A stretch of DNA of 64,000 nucleotides from JADZAI01 sp964390465 (GTDB lineage: Bacteria > Pseudomonadota > Alphaproteobacteria > Micropepsales > Micropepsaceae): NCBI GenBank assembly GCA_964390465.1, contig CAYMIJ010000013.1, positions 8,916 to 72,915 of the forward strand, in the 5' to 3' direction. A program made the translations under genes and the position numbers. Positions 1 to 7,875 of the stretch are shown in pieces. The notes beneath the pieces were generated by a model that saw nothing but the letters and a program-made list of their open reading frames with translations, searched no databases and was not told the origin of the DNA. Numbering within the stretch: position 1 is the first letter of the stretch; every line of letters starts with the position of its first letter.

Positions 1-590
1 ACGAGGCGGAAGCCGAACCTGATGTGCAGGCCGAGCAGCTTCTGGCCCATGCGGGGCACCCGAAAGTCGTCGCGTTCGGCGAAACCGGGCTTGATTATTT
101 TTACGAGCAGGCCCCGCGCGTGGCGCAGATGGTGAACTTCCGCGCCCATATCGAGGCGGCCCGGCAGGCGCAGTTGCCGGTCATCATCCACACCCGTGAT
201 GCGGACGAGGACACCGAAGCCTTGCTGGCTGAGGAAATGGCAAAGGGCGCGTTCACCGGCGTGCTGCACTGTTTCACATCGGGCGCGCGGCTGGCCCATG
301 CCGCCATCGGGATGGGGCTCTACATTTCCTTTTCTGGCATCCTGACCTTCAAGAAAACCGATGCCTTGCAGCAGATCGCCCGCGACCTGCCGCTGGACCG
401 TATTCTGGTGGAGACCGATGCGCCTTATCTCGCGCCGGTGCCGCATCGGGGTAAAACCAACGAGCCGTCATTCGTGGCCCATACCGCCGCGCGCCTCGCC
501 GAACTGCGCGGCATCAGCGCAGGCGAGGTCGCCACTGCGACGACGCAAAACTTCCACCGGCTGTTTGCCAAAGTGCAGCAGAGCGCATGA
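1..590 (+). CDS. TatD-family metal-dependent hydrolase (5' partial)
   Basis: C-terminal part of a TatD/YcfH-type TIM-barrel phosphoesterase or DNase. The reading frame is open to the left edge, so the true start lies outside the window; the first visible residues read HEAEAE, the usual context after the GVHPHE motif. Visible family motifs are GETGLDYFY, the metal-ligand segment HTRDAD, LHCFTSG, and near the C-terminus ETDAPYLAPVPHRGKTNEP. Together these are diagnostic of the family. The stop overlaps the start of the next gene by 4 bases (ATGA), so the two are probably co-translated. In related bacteria the gene often follows metG and holB; neither can be seen here. The family is certain; the physiological substrate is not. 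Confidence 0.93.
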   Translation, partial: EAEAEPDVQAEQLLAHAGHPKVVAFGETGLDYFYEQAPRVAQMVNFRAHIEAARQAQLPVIIHTRDADEDTEALLAEEMAKGAFTGVLHCFTSGARLAHAAIGMGLYISFSGILTFKKTDALQQIARDLPLDRILVETDAPYLAPVPHRGKTNEPSFVAHTAARLAELRGISAGEVATATTQNFHRLFAKVQQSA

Positions 591-1387
591 CCCTTGAAGT
601 AACGATCCTTGGGTGTGGCTCGTCCAGCGGTGTGCCGCGTGTCGGGCGTGATGGTCCGGATTGGGGGGCGTGCGATCCGAACGAGCCGAAAAACTGGCGC
701 ACCCGCTGTTCCATTCTGGTGAAACACAGCCACGGCACTGTCCTGATCGACACCAGCCCCGACCTGCGCATGCAGTTGATCCGCGCTGGCACTGGGCGAA
801 TTGATGCGGTGCTGATCACCCATGATCATGCCGACCAGATTCATGGCATCGATGATCTGCGCGCCATTGCTTATGCCAACCGCCGCCGTCTGCCGGTCTA
901 TGCCGACCGCCTGACCATGGCGACGCTGCATCAGCGGTTCGGCTATTGTTTTGAAACACCGCCCGGCAGCCCCTATCCGCCGATCCTTGAGGCACGTCTG
1001 ATTGAAGATCCGCTGGCGCCTTTCACAATCCCGTCATCAAAGGGTGGGATACCGGTGACGCCTTTTGCACAGCAGCATGGGTCCATCCGTTCGCTGGGAT
1101 ACCGGATCGGTGGGCTTGCCTATTCCAGCGATGTGAACGCGCTCAGCGAGGAATCCTTCGCTGTGCTGGCGGGTGTGAAATGCTGGATTCTGGATGCGCT
1201 GCGCTATCAGCCGCACCCCACACACAGCCATGTCGAACAATCACTGGCGTGGATCGCGCGCGTAAAACCCGCACACGCTGTTCTGACCAACATGCATGTC
1301 GATATCGACTATCAGACATTGCGCCAGAATCTGCCCGAAGGTGTCGAACCAGCCTTCGACGGATTATCTTTCGCAGTTGCACAATAA
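587..1387 (+). CDS. MBL-fold metallohydrolase, PhnP-like
   Basis: 266-residue metallo-beta-lactamase-fold hydrolase. The N-terminus holds the beta strand and glycine loop LGCGSSSGVPRVG. The metal-binding signature THDHADQIHG (HxHxDH class) lies at about residues 81-90, with DTSPDLR before it and a C-terminal histidine in NMHVDID. This arrangement resembles PhnP-type cyclic phosphodiesterases and the small hydrolases commonly found just after tatD in alphaproteobacteria. It starts inside the tatD stop (ATGA), which implies translational coupling. I infer a phosphodiesterase-like activity; the substrate cannot be read from the sequence. There are no phn genes nearby, so a phosphonate role is unlikely. 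Confidence 0.88.
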   Translation: MTLEVTILGCGSSSGVPRVGRDGPDWGACDPNEPKNWRTRCSILVKHSHGTVLIDTSPDLRMQLIRAGTGRIDAVLITHDHADQIHGIDDLRAIAYANRRRLPVYADRLTMATLHQRFGYCFETPPGSPYPPILEARLIEDPLAPFTIPSSKGGIPVTPFAQQHGSIRSLGYRIGGLAYSSDVNALSEESFAVLAGVKCWILDALRYQPHPTHSHVEQSLAWIARVKPAHAVLTNMHVDIDYQTLRQNLPEGVEPAFDGLSFAVAQ

Positions 1388-1690
1388 ACTTTTCACTTGT
1401 GTCGTGGCGCGTGATGTTGGTTACAATATGCTTGCGGCTGCGTGACGCTCCCGTTATGTAGCCAGCCGACGGAACTCGATATGGTGGTTAAGCGCACACC
1501 GGTAATAACCGGGCGCGTGGGGTGAATTGCGGTCTGTATGCGGCCTTGTGCCGTGCAGTCTGTGGGGGGCCTTGATCATTTCATCGCGAATGTCCGTTGA
1601 GTTCGGGGCTTGGGGCATAACGCCCTTGGGCAAACAGGAAATGCGCGCGGCCAATGTGCCGCATCAAGAGGGTCAACGAAGGTGGTGCTT
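1388..1690. other. Intergenic region upstream of exbB
   Basis: About 300 bases without a convincing gene. It should contain the promoter of the exbB-exbD-tonB operon. A TACAAT box at about 1427-1432 is the best -10 candidate, but the nearest -35-like sequence (TTGTGT) is spaced too widely (19 bases) for confidence. I see no clear Fur-type palindrome. An in-frame ATG at 1610 would extend exbB upstream, but that segment lacks a signal-peptide character and I consider it untranslated leader. Confidence 0.4.
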
Positions 1691-2947
1691 ATGACAGATG
1701 TACGCTTTGCGTCGCGTCTCGTCCGCGGAGTAGCGGCGAGTGCGATTTTTGTGGGTCTGACCGTCGCGTCGCCTATCAGTCTTGCCCAGACGCCAGCTGC
1801 TGCTGCGCCTGCCACGCCGGCAGCCGCGACACCGGCAGCGGCGACACCCGCCACACCGGCGGCCGCAACGCCTGCCACACCGGCGGCAGCAACGCCCGCG
1901 ACCGGCACCCCGGCAGCGGCACCTGCAGCGGGCACCACGCCTGCCGCAGCAACACCCGCGACACCGGCCGCCGCAGGCACCACGCCCGCCGTTGCGCCCG
2001 CCACTCCGGCCGTTGGCCCGGACGGCCTGCCGCTTCCTGCCGCAGCAACGCCTGCCGCAGCACCTGCCCCGATGCAGCCCAAAATGGGCCCCGATGGGAA
2101 GCCTGTTCTGAATCCCGACGGCACGCCGGTCATGGAGCCCGCGCCGGTCGTCGCCGCGACGCCTGCGCCGACCATGGCGCCGCCGACCCCCACACCCACG
2201 CCGAAGCCCAAGGAGCCGATCAAGGCTGACTTCTTCGGTATCCCGGTTCTGGTTGCACCGGAAGATGAGTTCTCGCTCTATGGTCTGTTCATGATCGCTC
2301 ACCCGGTCGTGAAGCTGATCATGATCGGCCTGATCATCTGCTCGGTCATCTCATGGGCGATCTTCATCTCGAAGCTGATCTATATGAGCGGCCTGGTGCG
2401 TCGCACCAACGCCTTCATCGACCAGTTCCGCACTTCGAACAGCTCGCTCCAGAATCTGGCCAAGTCGGCTGGTGACGGCTCGAATCCCGCCAGCGAAATG
2501 GTGGAAGCCGCTGCCCATGAAATCGACCTGACCTTCGCACAGGGCCCGGCCTCGACCGGCGAGAAGCGCGACCACCTGATGCAGCGCGTCGGGTCGGCCA
2601 TGTCGATCGCGCAGTCTTCGCGCTCTGCCGAACTGGGCGCAGGCATGGCGTTCCTCGCCACCGTTGGTTCGATCGCGACCTTTGTCGGTCTGTTCGGCAC
2701 GGTGTGGGGTATCATGTACTCGTTCATCGGTATCGCGCGTTCGAAGTCGACGAACCTGGCCGTCGTTGCCCCCGGCATCGCGGAAGCTCTGTTCGCGACC
2801 GCCATCGGTCTGTTCGCAGCTATCCCGGCGGTTATTTTCTACAACGTCTTCGCCCGCCGCATTGCTGCCTATAATGGCAAGTTGGATAACTTCTCGTCCG
2901 AACTGCTGGTTCGCACATCGCGTCAGCTGGACCAGGCCGCGGGTTAA
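1691..2947 (+). CDS. exbB: TonB-system proton channel subunit ExbB
   Basis: 418-residue inner-membrane protein of the ExbB/TolQ/MotA family. With ExbD it forms the proton channel that energises TonB. I chose the ATG at 1691 because GAAGGTGG lies just upstream and the protein then starts with a signal peptide (about residues 1-32, ending SLAQ). An Ala/Pro/Thr-rich periplasmic tract follows (about residues 33-175), then three membrane helices beginning near residue 205. The last two helices lie in the conserved MotA/TolQ core (GMAFLATVGSIATFVGLFG and GIAEALFATAIGLFAAIPAV). It is followed by exbD and tonB in one operon. The N-terminal extension is much longer than in E. coli ExbB, though alphaproteobacterial ExbB proteins often have one. 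Confidence 0.94.
   Translation: MTDVRFASRLVRGVAASAIFVGLTVASPISLAQTPAAAAPATPAAATPAAATPATPAAATPATPAAATPATGTPAAAPAAGTTPAAATPATPAAAGTTPAVAPATPAVGPDGLPLPAAATPAAAPAPMQPKMGPDGKPVLNPDGTPVMEPAPVVAATPAPTMAPPTPTPTPKPKEPIKADFFGIPVLVAPEDEFSLYGLFMIAHPVVKLIMIGLIICSVISWAIFISKLIYMSGLVRRTNAFIDQFRTSNSSLQNLAKSAGDGSNPASEMVEAAAHEIDLTFAQGPASTGEKRDHLMQRVGSAMSIAQSSRSAELGAGMAFLATVGSIATFVGLFGTVWGIMYSFIGIARSKSTNLAVVAPGIAEALFATAIGLFAAIPAVIFYNVFARRIAAYNGKLDNFSSELLVRTSRQLDQAAG
1788..2079 (+). repeat. Ala/Pro/Thr low-complexity repeat tract within exbB
   Basis: Imperfect short tandem repeats encoding units such as TPAAA, TPATPAAA and APA. The units are rich in gcc/gca/ccg/acg codons and are repeated with near-identical spacing. 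Because of the biased composition, long spurious reading frames appear in other frames and on the opposite strand. Such tracts are prone to slippage and length variation between strains. Confidence 0.85.
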
Positions 2948-2989
2948 CCCCCGCGCCACGGTTCATCAGGACAGAAAGGAGTTAGCCCA

Positions 2990-3421
2990 ATGGGTGCTAA
3001 AGTAGGTGGCGACGAGGGCAAATCGTCGAAGAACAACTTCTCCGAGAACGCCGAAATCAATGTCGTGCCCTTCGTGGACGTCATGCTGGTGCTTCTCATC
3101 ATCTTCATGGTGGCGGCGCCGCTCGCCACCGTGAACGTGCCGATCGACCTGCCGCCTTCGAACATCGAAGCGACGCCGAATCCCAAGGATCCGGTCTTCG
3201 TCTCGATCCAGAAGACGGGTCAGATCTTCCTCGGCGATAACGAGATCACGCTTGATCGCCTCGGTGATGCGATCATGACCCGCACGATGGGCGACCGCGA
3301 AAACCGCATCATGGTGCGCGCCGACCGTGACGTGATCTATGGCAATGTCATGCGCGTGATGAACGTGCTTCAGGACTACGGCTTTTTCAAAGTCGCTCTG
3401 GTCGCTGAAGAAGTGGTTTAA
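2990..3421 (+). CDS. exbD: TonB-system subunit ExbD
   Basis: 143-residue ExbD/TolR family protein with one N-terminal membrane helix and a periplasmic domain. The segment VVPFVDVMLVLLIIFMV contains the conserved intramembrane aspartate that carries protons in the ExbB/ExbD channel. The C-terminal domain (about residues 60-143, with VMRVMNVLQDYGFFKVALVAEE) matches the periplasmic ExbD fold. AAAGGAG lies 9 bases before the ATG. It sits 42 bases after exbB and 21 bases before tonB, which supports one transcript. ExbD is preferred over TolR because of the adjacent tonB and the absence of tolA, tolB or pal. Confidence 0.95.
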   Translation: MGAKVGGDEGKSSKNNFSENAEINVVPFVDVMLVLLIIFMVAAPLATVNVPIDLPPSNIEATPNPKDPVFVSIQKTGQIFLGDNEITLDRLGDAIMTRTMGDRENRIMVRADRDVIYGNVMRVMNVLQDYGFFKVALVAEEVV

Positions 3422-3442
3422 GGAAGGGCGCGGTTCAAGACC

Positions 3443-4048
3443 ATGAAACGCACTCTCTGGATCACCCTGATCATCGCGGCTTTGCTGCACGCGGCGGTAG
3501 GTTGGTACTTTCTCGACAAGTTCATCAATGAACAGAACTTGTTGAAAGAGGATCTGATCGACATCCAGGCGGTGGAGATTCCACCGCCCCCGCCGCCGCC
3601 GCCACCGCCGCCCCCGCCGCCGGATAAGCCGCCGCCGCCGCCCGAAAAGCCGCGCGTGCGTCCCCGGTTCCCACCGCCGAACCCGCCGCCGGCCGACGTG
3701 CCGCCGCTGCCGATCCCTCCGCAGCCTCCAGCTCCGGATACGACCGACGCGGATCGCACGACCTCGGACCAGACGATTCCCGCCGCTGCGCCTAAGCCGA
3801 CAAAGCGTGTTCAGCCTGCTTATCCCGAAAAAGCAGCCGAACGTGAGTTCGATAAGATTGGTCGTGCAGTTGTGTACTTTAAAGTAGGGACCTCAGGCGA
3901 AGTTTTAGACATTGCAGTGGCTTCTGAAGATCCTCCGGGTATGGGGTTCGGACTTGAGTGCAAAAAAGGCGTCTCCAAGTGGGAGTTTAAGACGGCACAG
4001 CCTGGAAAATACTCGGTTACCTGCCGGTTTGATCCCCCGCGGGACTAG
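3443..4048 (+). CDS. tonB: Energy transducer TonB
   Basis: 201-residue TonB. It has an N-terminal membrane anchor (about residues 5-25, with the conserved-type histidine in LLHAAVGWYF), a very proline-rich periplasmic spacer (about residues 47-110) and a C-terminal TonB domain. That domain starts at RVQPAYPEKAAEREFDKIG and continues with GRAVVYFKVGTSGEVLDIAV. The spacer includes 14 consecutive prolines. The protein spans the periplasm and passes ExbB/ExbD proton-motive energy to TonB-dependent receptors; one such receptor is encoded in this window at about 44.6-48.0 kb. It is the last gene of the exbB-exbD-tonB operon and is followed by an intrinsic terminator. Confidence 0.95.
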   Translation: MKRTLWITLIIAALLHAAVGWYFLDKFINEQNLLKEDLIDIQAVEIPPPPPPPPPPPPPPDKPPPPPEKPRVRPRFPPPNPPPADVPPLPIPPQPPAPDTTDADRTTSDQTIPAAAPKPTKRVQPAYPEKAAEREFDKIGRAVVYFKVGTSGEVLDIAVASEDPPGMGFGLECKKGVSKWEFKTAQPGKYSVTCRFDPPRD

Positions 4049-4071
4049 AGTTAGCCTGAAAAAGACAAGAG

Positions 4072-4102
4072 CGGCGCCCTTTACCGGGCGCCGTTTGCTT
4101 TT
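4072..4102 (+). terminator. Rho-independent terminator after tonB
   Basis: Perfect 8-bp stem CGGCGCCC / GGGCGCCG with a 6-base loop, followed by TTTGCTTTT. It lies 24 bases after the tonB stop and closes the exbB-exbD-tonB operon. Confidence 0.9.
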
Positions 4103-4182
4103 GGGGGTGGGCGCATGCGATTGGCGTATTACGTTTGAGGTCGCGACCTGCCATTCTGCAAGGCCTGTTCGAATCCGGGTTC

Positions 4183-5397
4183 ATGACAAACACCGTCACT
4201 GCCAGATCCTTCTCTTCACGCCGCCCGCGCCTGGCGGGTCTGTGGCTGACCCTGCCGTTGATTGCTTTTATCGGTGTTTTTTTTCTCGCGCCCATCGGTG
4301 CGATGCTGTGGCGCAGCGTGCACAACCCGCTGCCAGCCTCGCTGATGCCGCGCACGATGGCAGCACTGAACGACTGGAGCGGTAAGGGGCAGCCTTCTGA
4401 CAAAGCGTTTGCAGCGGTGGTTGACGATCTGAAGGCACTGCCCGCGCGCGAAGATGCTGCAAAACTCGGCGCGCAGTTGAACTTTGAATTGACCGGCCTC
4501 AATTCCCTGATCCGTAAAACCGCGCGTGAAGCCGGCAAGCTCACTGCTCCGTATACGGATAGCCTCATCGCGCTCGACCCGAAATGGGGCGAGGCCGCGA
4601 CATGGAGTGCGCTGGCCGTCGGGCTTCAGCCGTTCACGGTGAAGAATTATCTCGCGGCGCTCGACATGCGGCTGAACGGGGACGGCAGCATAGACGCCGC
4701 GAAGCCTGACGACGCTGTCTATGTCATGCTGTTCACCCGCACCGCATGGGTGGCAGGCCTTGTCACGCTGTTGTGCCTTCTGCTGGGCTATCCGCTGGCG
4801 CATGTGCTGGCGACCGCATCGCCGCGCACCGCCAGCCTGCTGATGATCTTGCTGCTGCTGCCGTTCTGGACCTCGCTGCTGGTGCGCACCACCTCGTGGA
4901 TCGCCCTGTTGCAGAGCCAGGGCGTCGTGAACGATCTGCTGGTGGCGCTGGGTATCATCAGCGACGCTAACCGCGTTCAGCTTGTCTACAACATGACCGG
5001 CACGCTGATCGCGATGACGCAGATATTGCTGCCCTTCATGGTGCTGCCGCTTTATTCGGTGATGAAGACCATTCCGCCCAGTTACATGCGCGCCGCCAGC
5101 TCGATGGGCGCGCGACCGTTTCAGGCCTTCCGCAGTGTCTATCTGCCCATGACCATGCCGGGCATTGCGGCGGGCGGGCTGCTCGTCTTCATTCTGGCGG
5201 TTGGCTATTACATCACGCCGGCGCTGGTCGGCGGGGCGAGCGGCCAGCTCATTTCCAACTGGATCGCCTTCCATATGCAGCAATCGCTCAACTGGGGCCT
5301 TGCCGCCGCTCTGGGCGGGTTGCTGCTGGCCGGTGTCATCGCGCTCTATCTGATCTTCAACAAGGTGGCGGGCGCTGACCGTCTGAGGTTCGGCTGA
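4183..5397 (+). CDS. ABC transporter permease, PotB-like (polyamine family)
   Basis: 404-residue inner-membrane permease of the spermidine/putrescine class. The first helix is at about residues 18-40. A long hydrophilic segment of roughly 140 residues follows, probably periplasmic, then five more helices forming the standard permease domain. The EAA-loop equivalent is YMRAASSMGARPFQAFRSVY, which contacts the ATPase. I use the ATG at 4183; the same frame opens at a TTG at 4135 without supporting signals. It overlaps the second permease gene by one base (TGATG). No ATPase or binding protein gene is adjacent; the only matching pair in this window lies at 49.7-52.0 kb. The substrate (polyamine, or another small cation or organic compound) is inferred from the family only. 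Confidence 0.88.
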   Translation: MTNTVTARSFSSRRPRLAGLWLTLPLIAFIGVFFLAPIGAMLWRSVHNPLPASLMPRTMAALNDWSGKGQPSDKAFAAVVDDLKALPAREDAAKLGAQLNFELTGLNSLIRKTAREAGKLTAPYTDSLIALDPKWGEAATWSALAVGLQPFTVKNYLAALDMRLNGDGSIDAAKPDDAVYVMLFTRTAWVAGLVTLLCLLLGYPLAHVLATASPRTASLLMILLLLPFWTSLLVRTTSWIALLQSQGVVNDLLVALGIISDANRVQLVYNMTGTLIAMTQILLPFMVLPLYSVMKTIPPSYMRAASSMGARPFQAFRSVYLPMTMPGIAAGGLLVFILAVGYYITPALVGGASGQLISNWIAFHMQQSLNWGLAAALGGLLLAGVIALYLIFNKVAGADRLRFG

Positions 5398-6212
5398 TGG
5401 GCTGGCGCATTCTCATCCGCTTCATGGCCTGGCTGGCGCTGGTGTTCCTCATTGCGCCGCTGCTCGTCATCATTCCGCTGTCGTTCAACGCCGAACCGTT
5501 CTTTACATTCACGCCAGACATGCTGGCGCTGAAGCCGCAAGGCTATTCGCTGCGCTGGTATGAAGCGATTTTCAATGATCCGGTCTGGGGGCAGGCGCTG
5601 GTCAATTCGCTGCTGATCGGCGGCGCGGCGACCGTTATCGCCACGACGCTGGGCACGCTCGCTGCGGTGGGGCTGGCGCGTTCGCACAGCGCAATGAAAG
5701 GCGCGGTGATGGGGCTCATCGTTTCGCCGATGATCACCCCGGTCATCATCGCGGCGGCGGGCATGTATTTCTTCTATGCGGGGCTGGGGCTGACGCAGAG
5801 CCATCTTGGCCTCATCCTCGCCCATGCAGCGCTGGGGGCGCCGTTTGTCGTCATCACTGTGACGGCGGCGCTGACCGGCTATGACTGGACCCTGTCGCGC
5901 GCCGGGGCCTCGCTGGGCGCGCCGCCTTTGACGACCTTTTTCCGCGTGACGCTGCCCTTGATTCTGCCCGGCGTGGTTTCAGGCGCACTGTTTGCCTTCG
6001 CCACCTCGTTTGACGAGGTGGTCACGGTGCTGTTCCTCGGCGGGCCGGATCAGGTGACCATTCCGCGCAAGATGTGGTCAGGCATCCGCGAACAGATCAG
6101 CCCCGCCATTCTGGCCGCTGCGACCCTGCTCATCATCGTGGCCATCGCCCTGCTGGTCTGTGTCGAGTGGCTGCGACGCCGGGGCGAACGGATGCGCGTC
6201 CGCCCTGTCTGA
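5397..6212 (+). CDS. ABC transporter permease, PotC-like (polyamine family)
   Basis: 271-residue permease with six predicted helices and the EAA-type loop LSRAGASLGAPPLTTFFRVT. It pairs with the preceding PotB-like permease as a heterodimeric membrane channel. PotC-type features are the short N-terminus (MGWRILIRFMAWLALVFLIA) and a final helix followed by a basic tail. The start overlaps the potB-like stop, so the two are translationally coupled. A 39-base gap separates it from guaA. Confidence 0.88.
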   Translation: MGWRILIRFMAWLALVFLIAPLLVIIPLSFNAEPFFTFTPDMLALKPQGYSLRWYEAIFNDPVWGQALVNSLLIGGAATVIATTLGTLAAVGLARSHSAMKGAVMGLIVSPMITPVIIAAAGMYFFYAGLGLTQSHLGLILAHAALGAPFVVITVTAALTGYDWTLSRAGASLGAPPLTTFFRVTLPLILPGVVSGALFAFATSFDEVVTVLFLGGPDQVTIPRKMWSGIREQISPAILAAATLLIIVAIALLVCVEWLRRRGERMRVRPV

Positions 6213-6251
6213 CCCCTCGACTCCTGCGCCCTGCATCGCCTATCTCGTGCC

Positions 6252-7814
6252 ATGCACGACAGCGTCCTCATCATTGATTTCGGCAGCCAGGTCACGCAGC
6301 TCATCGCAAGGCGGGTGCGCGAGATCGGCGTCTATTGCGAGATCCACCCCTTCCAGTCGGCGGATGCCGCCTTCACGAAACTGCGCCCCAAGGCAGTGAT
6401 CTTTTCCGGCGGCCCGGCCTCGGTGACGGCGGCGAACAGCCCGCGTGCCCCGCAGGCGGTGTTCGAGGCCGGCATCCCGATCCTTGGTATCTGTTATGGC
6501 CAGCAGACCATGTGCACGCAGCTGGGCGGAACGGTGGAAGGCGGACATGCCGCCGAGTTTGGCCGCGCCGATGTGGAAGTGCTGCACGACAGCCCTCTGT
6601 TTGCAGGTGTGTGGGAAAAAGGCGCGCGCCATCCGGTGTGGATGAGCCATGGCGACCGTGTGACGAAACTGCCCGATGGATTCCGTGTGCTCGCCACATC
6701 CGAGAACGCGCCCTTCGCGGTGGCGGCGGATGAAGCGCGGCGCTTCTATTCCTTCATGTTCCACCCCGAAGTGGTGCACACGCCCGATGGTGGAAAACTT
6801 CTTTCCAACTTCGTTCTCAATATCGCAGGTCTGAAACCCGACTGGACCATGTCGGCCTATCGCGCCGAGATGATCGAGAAGATCCGCGGGCAGGTGGGCA
6901 AGGAGCGGGTCATCTGTGGCCTTTCGGGCGGCGTCGACAGCGCGGTGACGGCGGTGCTGATCCATCAGGCGATCGGCGATCAGCTGACCTGCGTGTTTGT
7001 CGATCACGGCCTGATGCGTCTGAACGAGGCCGACGAGGTCGTGCGCCTGTTCCGCGATCACTACAATATTCCGCTGGTGCATGTGGATGCGTCAGACACG
7101 TTCATCACCGCGCTGGAAGGCGAGGCTGACCCGGAGACCAAGCGCAAGACCATCGGGCGGTTGTTCATCGAGATGTTCGATGCCGAGGCGCACAGGATCG
7201 CGGCAGACGGGAAGGGCGCTCCGGCTTTCCTCGCGCAGGGTACGCTCTACCCGGATGTGATCGAAAGTGTCTCGTTTTCGGGCGGGCCGTCGGTCACGAT
7301 CAAAAGCCACCACAATGTCGGCGGCTTGCCTGAGCGCATGAAGCTGAAACTGGTCGAGCCGTTGCGCGAGCTGTTCAAGGATGAAGTGCGCGCGCTCGGA
7401 CGTGAACTGGGCCTGCCCGATGCGTTTGTCGGGCGGCATCCGTTCCCGGGGCCGGGCCTTGCCATTCGTCTGCCGGGCGGCGTTTCCCGCGAGAAGCTGG
7501 ATATTCTGCGCGCGGCAGATGCGATCTATCTGGAAGAAATCCGCAAGGCCGGGCTGTACGATAAGATCTGGCAGGCTTTCGCCGTGCTGCTGCCCGTGCG
7601 CACGGTGGGCGTGATGGGCGATGGCCGCACCTACGATCAGGTCTGCGCCCTGCGTGCGGTCACCTCAGTTGATGGCATGACGGCGGATTTCTTCCCCTAT
7701 GACATGAACTTTCTGGCGCGCACCGCCACCCGCATCGTCAACGAGGTGAAGGGCATCAATCGCGTCGTCTATGACGTGACCTCAAAACCCCCCGGCACCA
7801 TCGAATGGGAGTGA
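6252..7814 (+). CDS. guaA: GMP synthase (glutamine-hydrolysing)
   Basis: 520-residue enzyme that converts XMP to GMP using ATP and glutamine, the last step of guanine nucleotide synthesis. The N-terminal class I glutaminase has its nucleophile in GICYGQQTMC (Cys81) and the partner histidine in FHPEVVHT (about residue 173). The ATP-pyrophosphatase P-loop GLSGGVDSAV begins near residue 223. The C-terminal dimerisation domain ends in TSKPPGTIEWE, the canonical GuaA C-terminus. Length and domains are complete. guaB, encoding the preceding enzyme, is also in this window (43.0-44.5 kb) but not adjacent. Confidence 0.98.
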   Translation: MHDSVLIIDFGSQVTQLIARRVREIGVYCEIHPFQSADAAFTKLRPKAVIFSGGPASVTAANSPRAPQAVFEAGIPILGICYGQQTMCTQLGGTVEGGHAAEFGRADVEVLHDSPLFAGVWEKGARHPVWMSHGDRVTKLPDGFRVLATSENAPFAVAADEARRFYSFMFHPEVVHTPDGGKLLSNFVLNIAGLKPDWTMSAYRAEMIEKIRGQVGKERVICGLSGGVDSAVTAVLIHQAIGDQLTCVFVDHGLMRLNEADEVVRLFRDHYNIPLVHVDASDTFITALEGEADPETKRKTIGRLFIEMFDAEAHRIAADGKGAPAFLAQGTLYPDVIESVSFSGGPSVTIKSHHNVGGLPERMKLKLVEPLRELFKDEVRALGRELGLPDAFVGRHPFPGPGLAIRLPGGVSREKLDILRAADAIYLEEIRKAGLYDKIWQAFAVLLPVRTVGVMGDGRTYDQVCALRAVTSVDGMTADFFPYDMNFLARTATRIVNEVKGINRVVYDVTSKPPGTIEWE

Positions 7815-7860
7815 GGGGCGCGCCCCATCACCGCAGATATCAAAGGCAATCCGCGGTGAT
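7815..7860. terminator. Hairpin-forming region between convergent guaA and membrane-protein gene
   Basis: A 12-base palindrome GGGGCGCGCCCC starts right after the guaA stop. It is followed by an 8-bp inverted repeat ATCACCGC / GCGGTGAT (7827-7834 and 7853-7860). The position between converging genes suits transcription termination, but there is no U-run, so an intrinsic mechanism is uncertain. Confidence 0.4.
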
Positions 7861-7875
7861 GATGGTCGCCATCGA

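Noticed and set aside
1576..2302. Long minus-strand frames across the exbB repeat tract
   Set aside because: They are Gly/Ala/Val- or Arg/Cys-rich low-complexity translations of the same repeats, with no start signals or family match.
4160..4182. tRNA T-arm-like sequence GTTCGAATC before the PotB-like gene
   Set aside because: The flanking bases do not form the 5-bp T stem and there is no anticodon arm or acceptor stem upstream.
4216..5283. 355-codon frame antisense to the PotB-like permease
   Set aside because: His/Arg/Gln-rich composition without domains; the sense strand is a clear permease.
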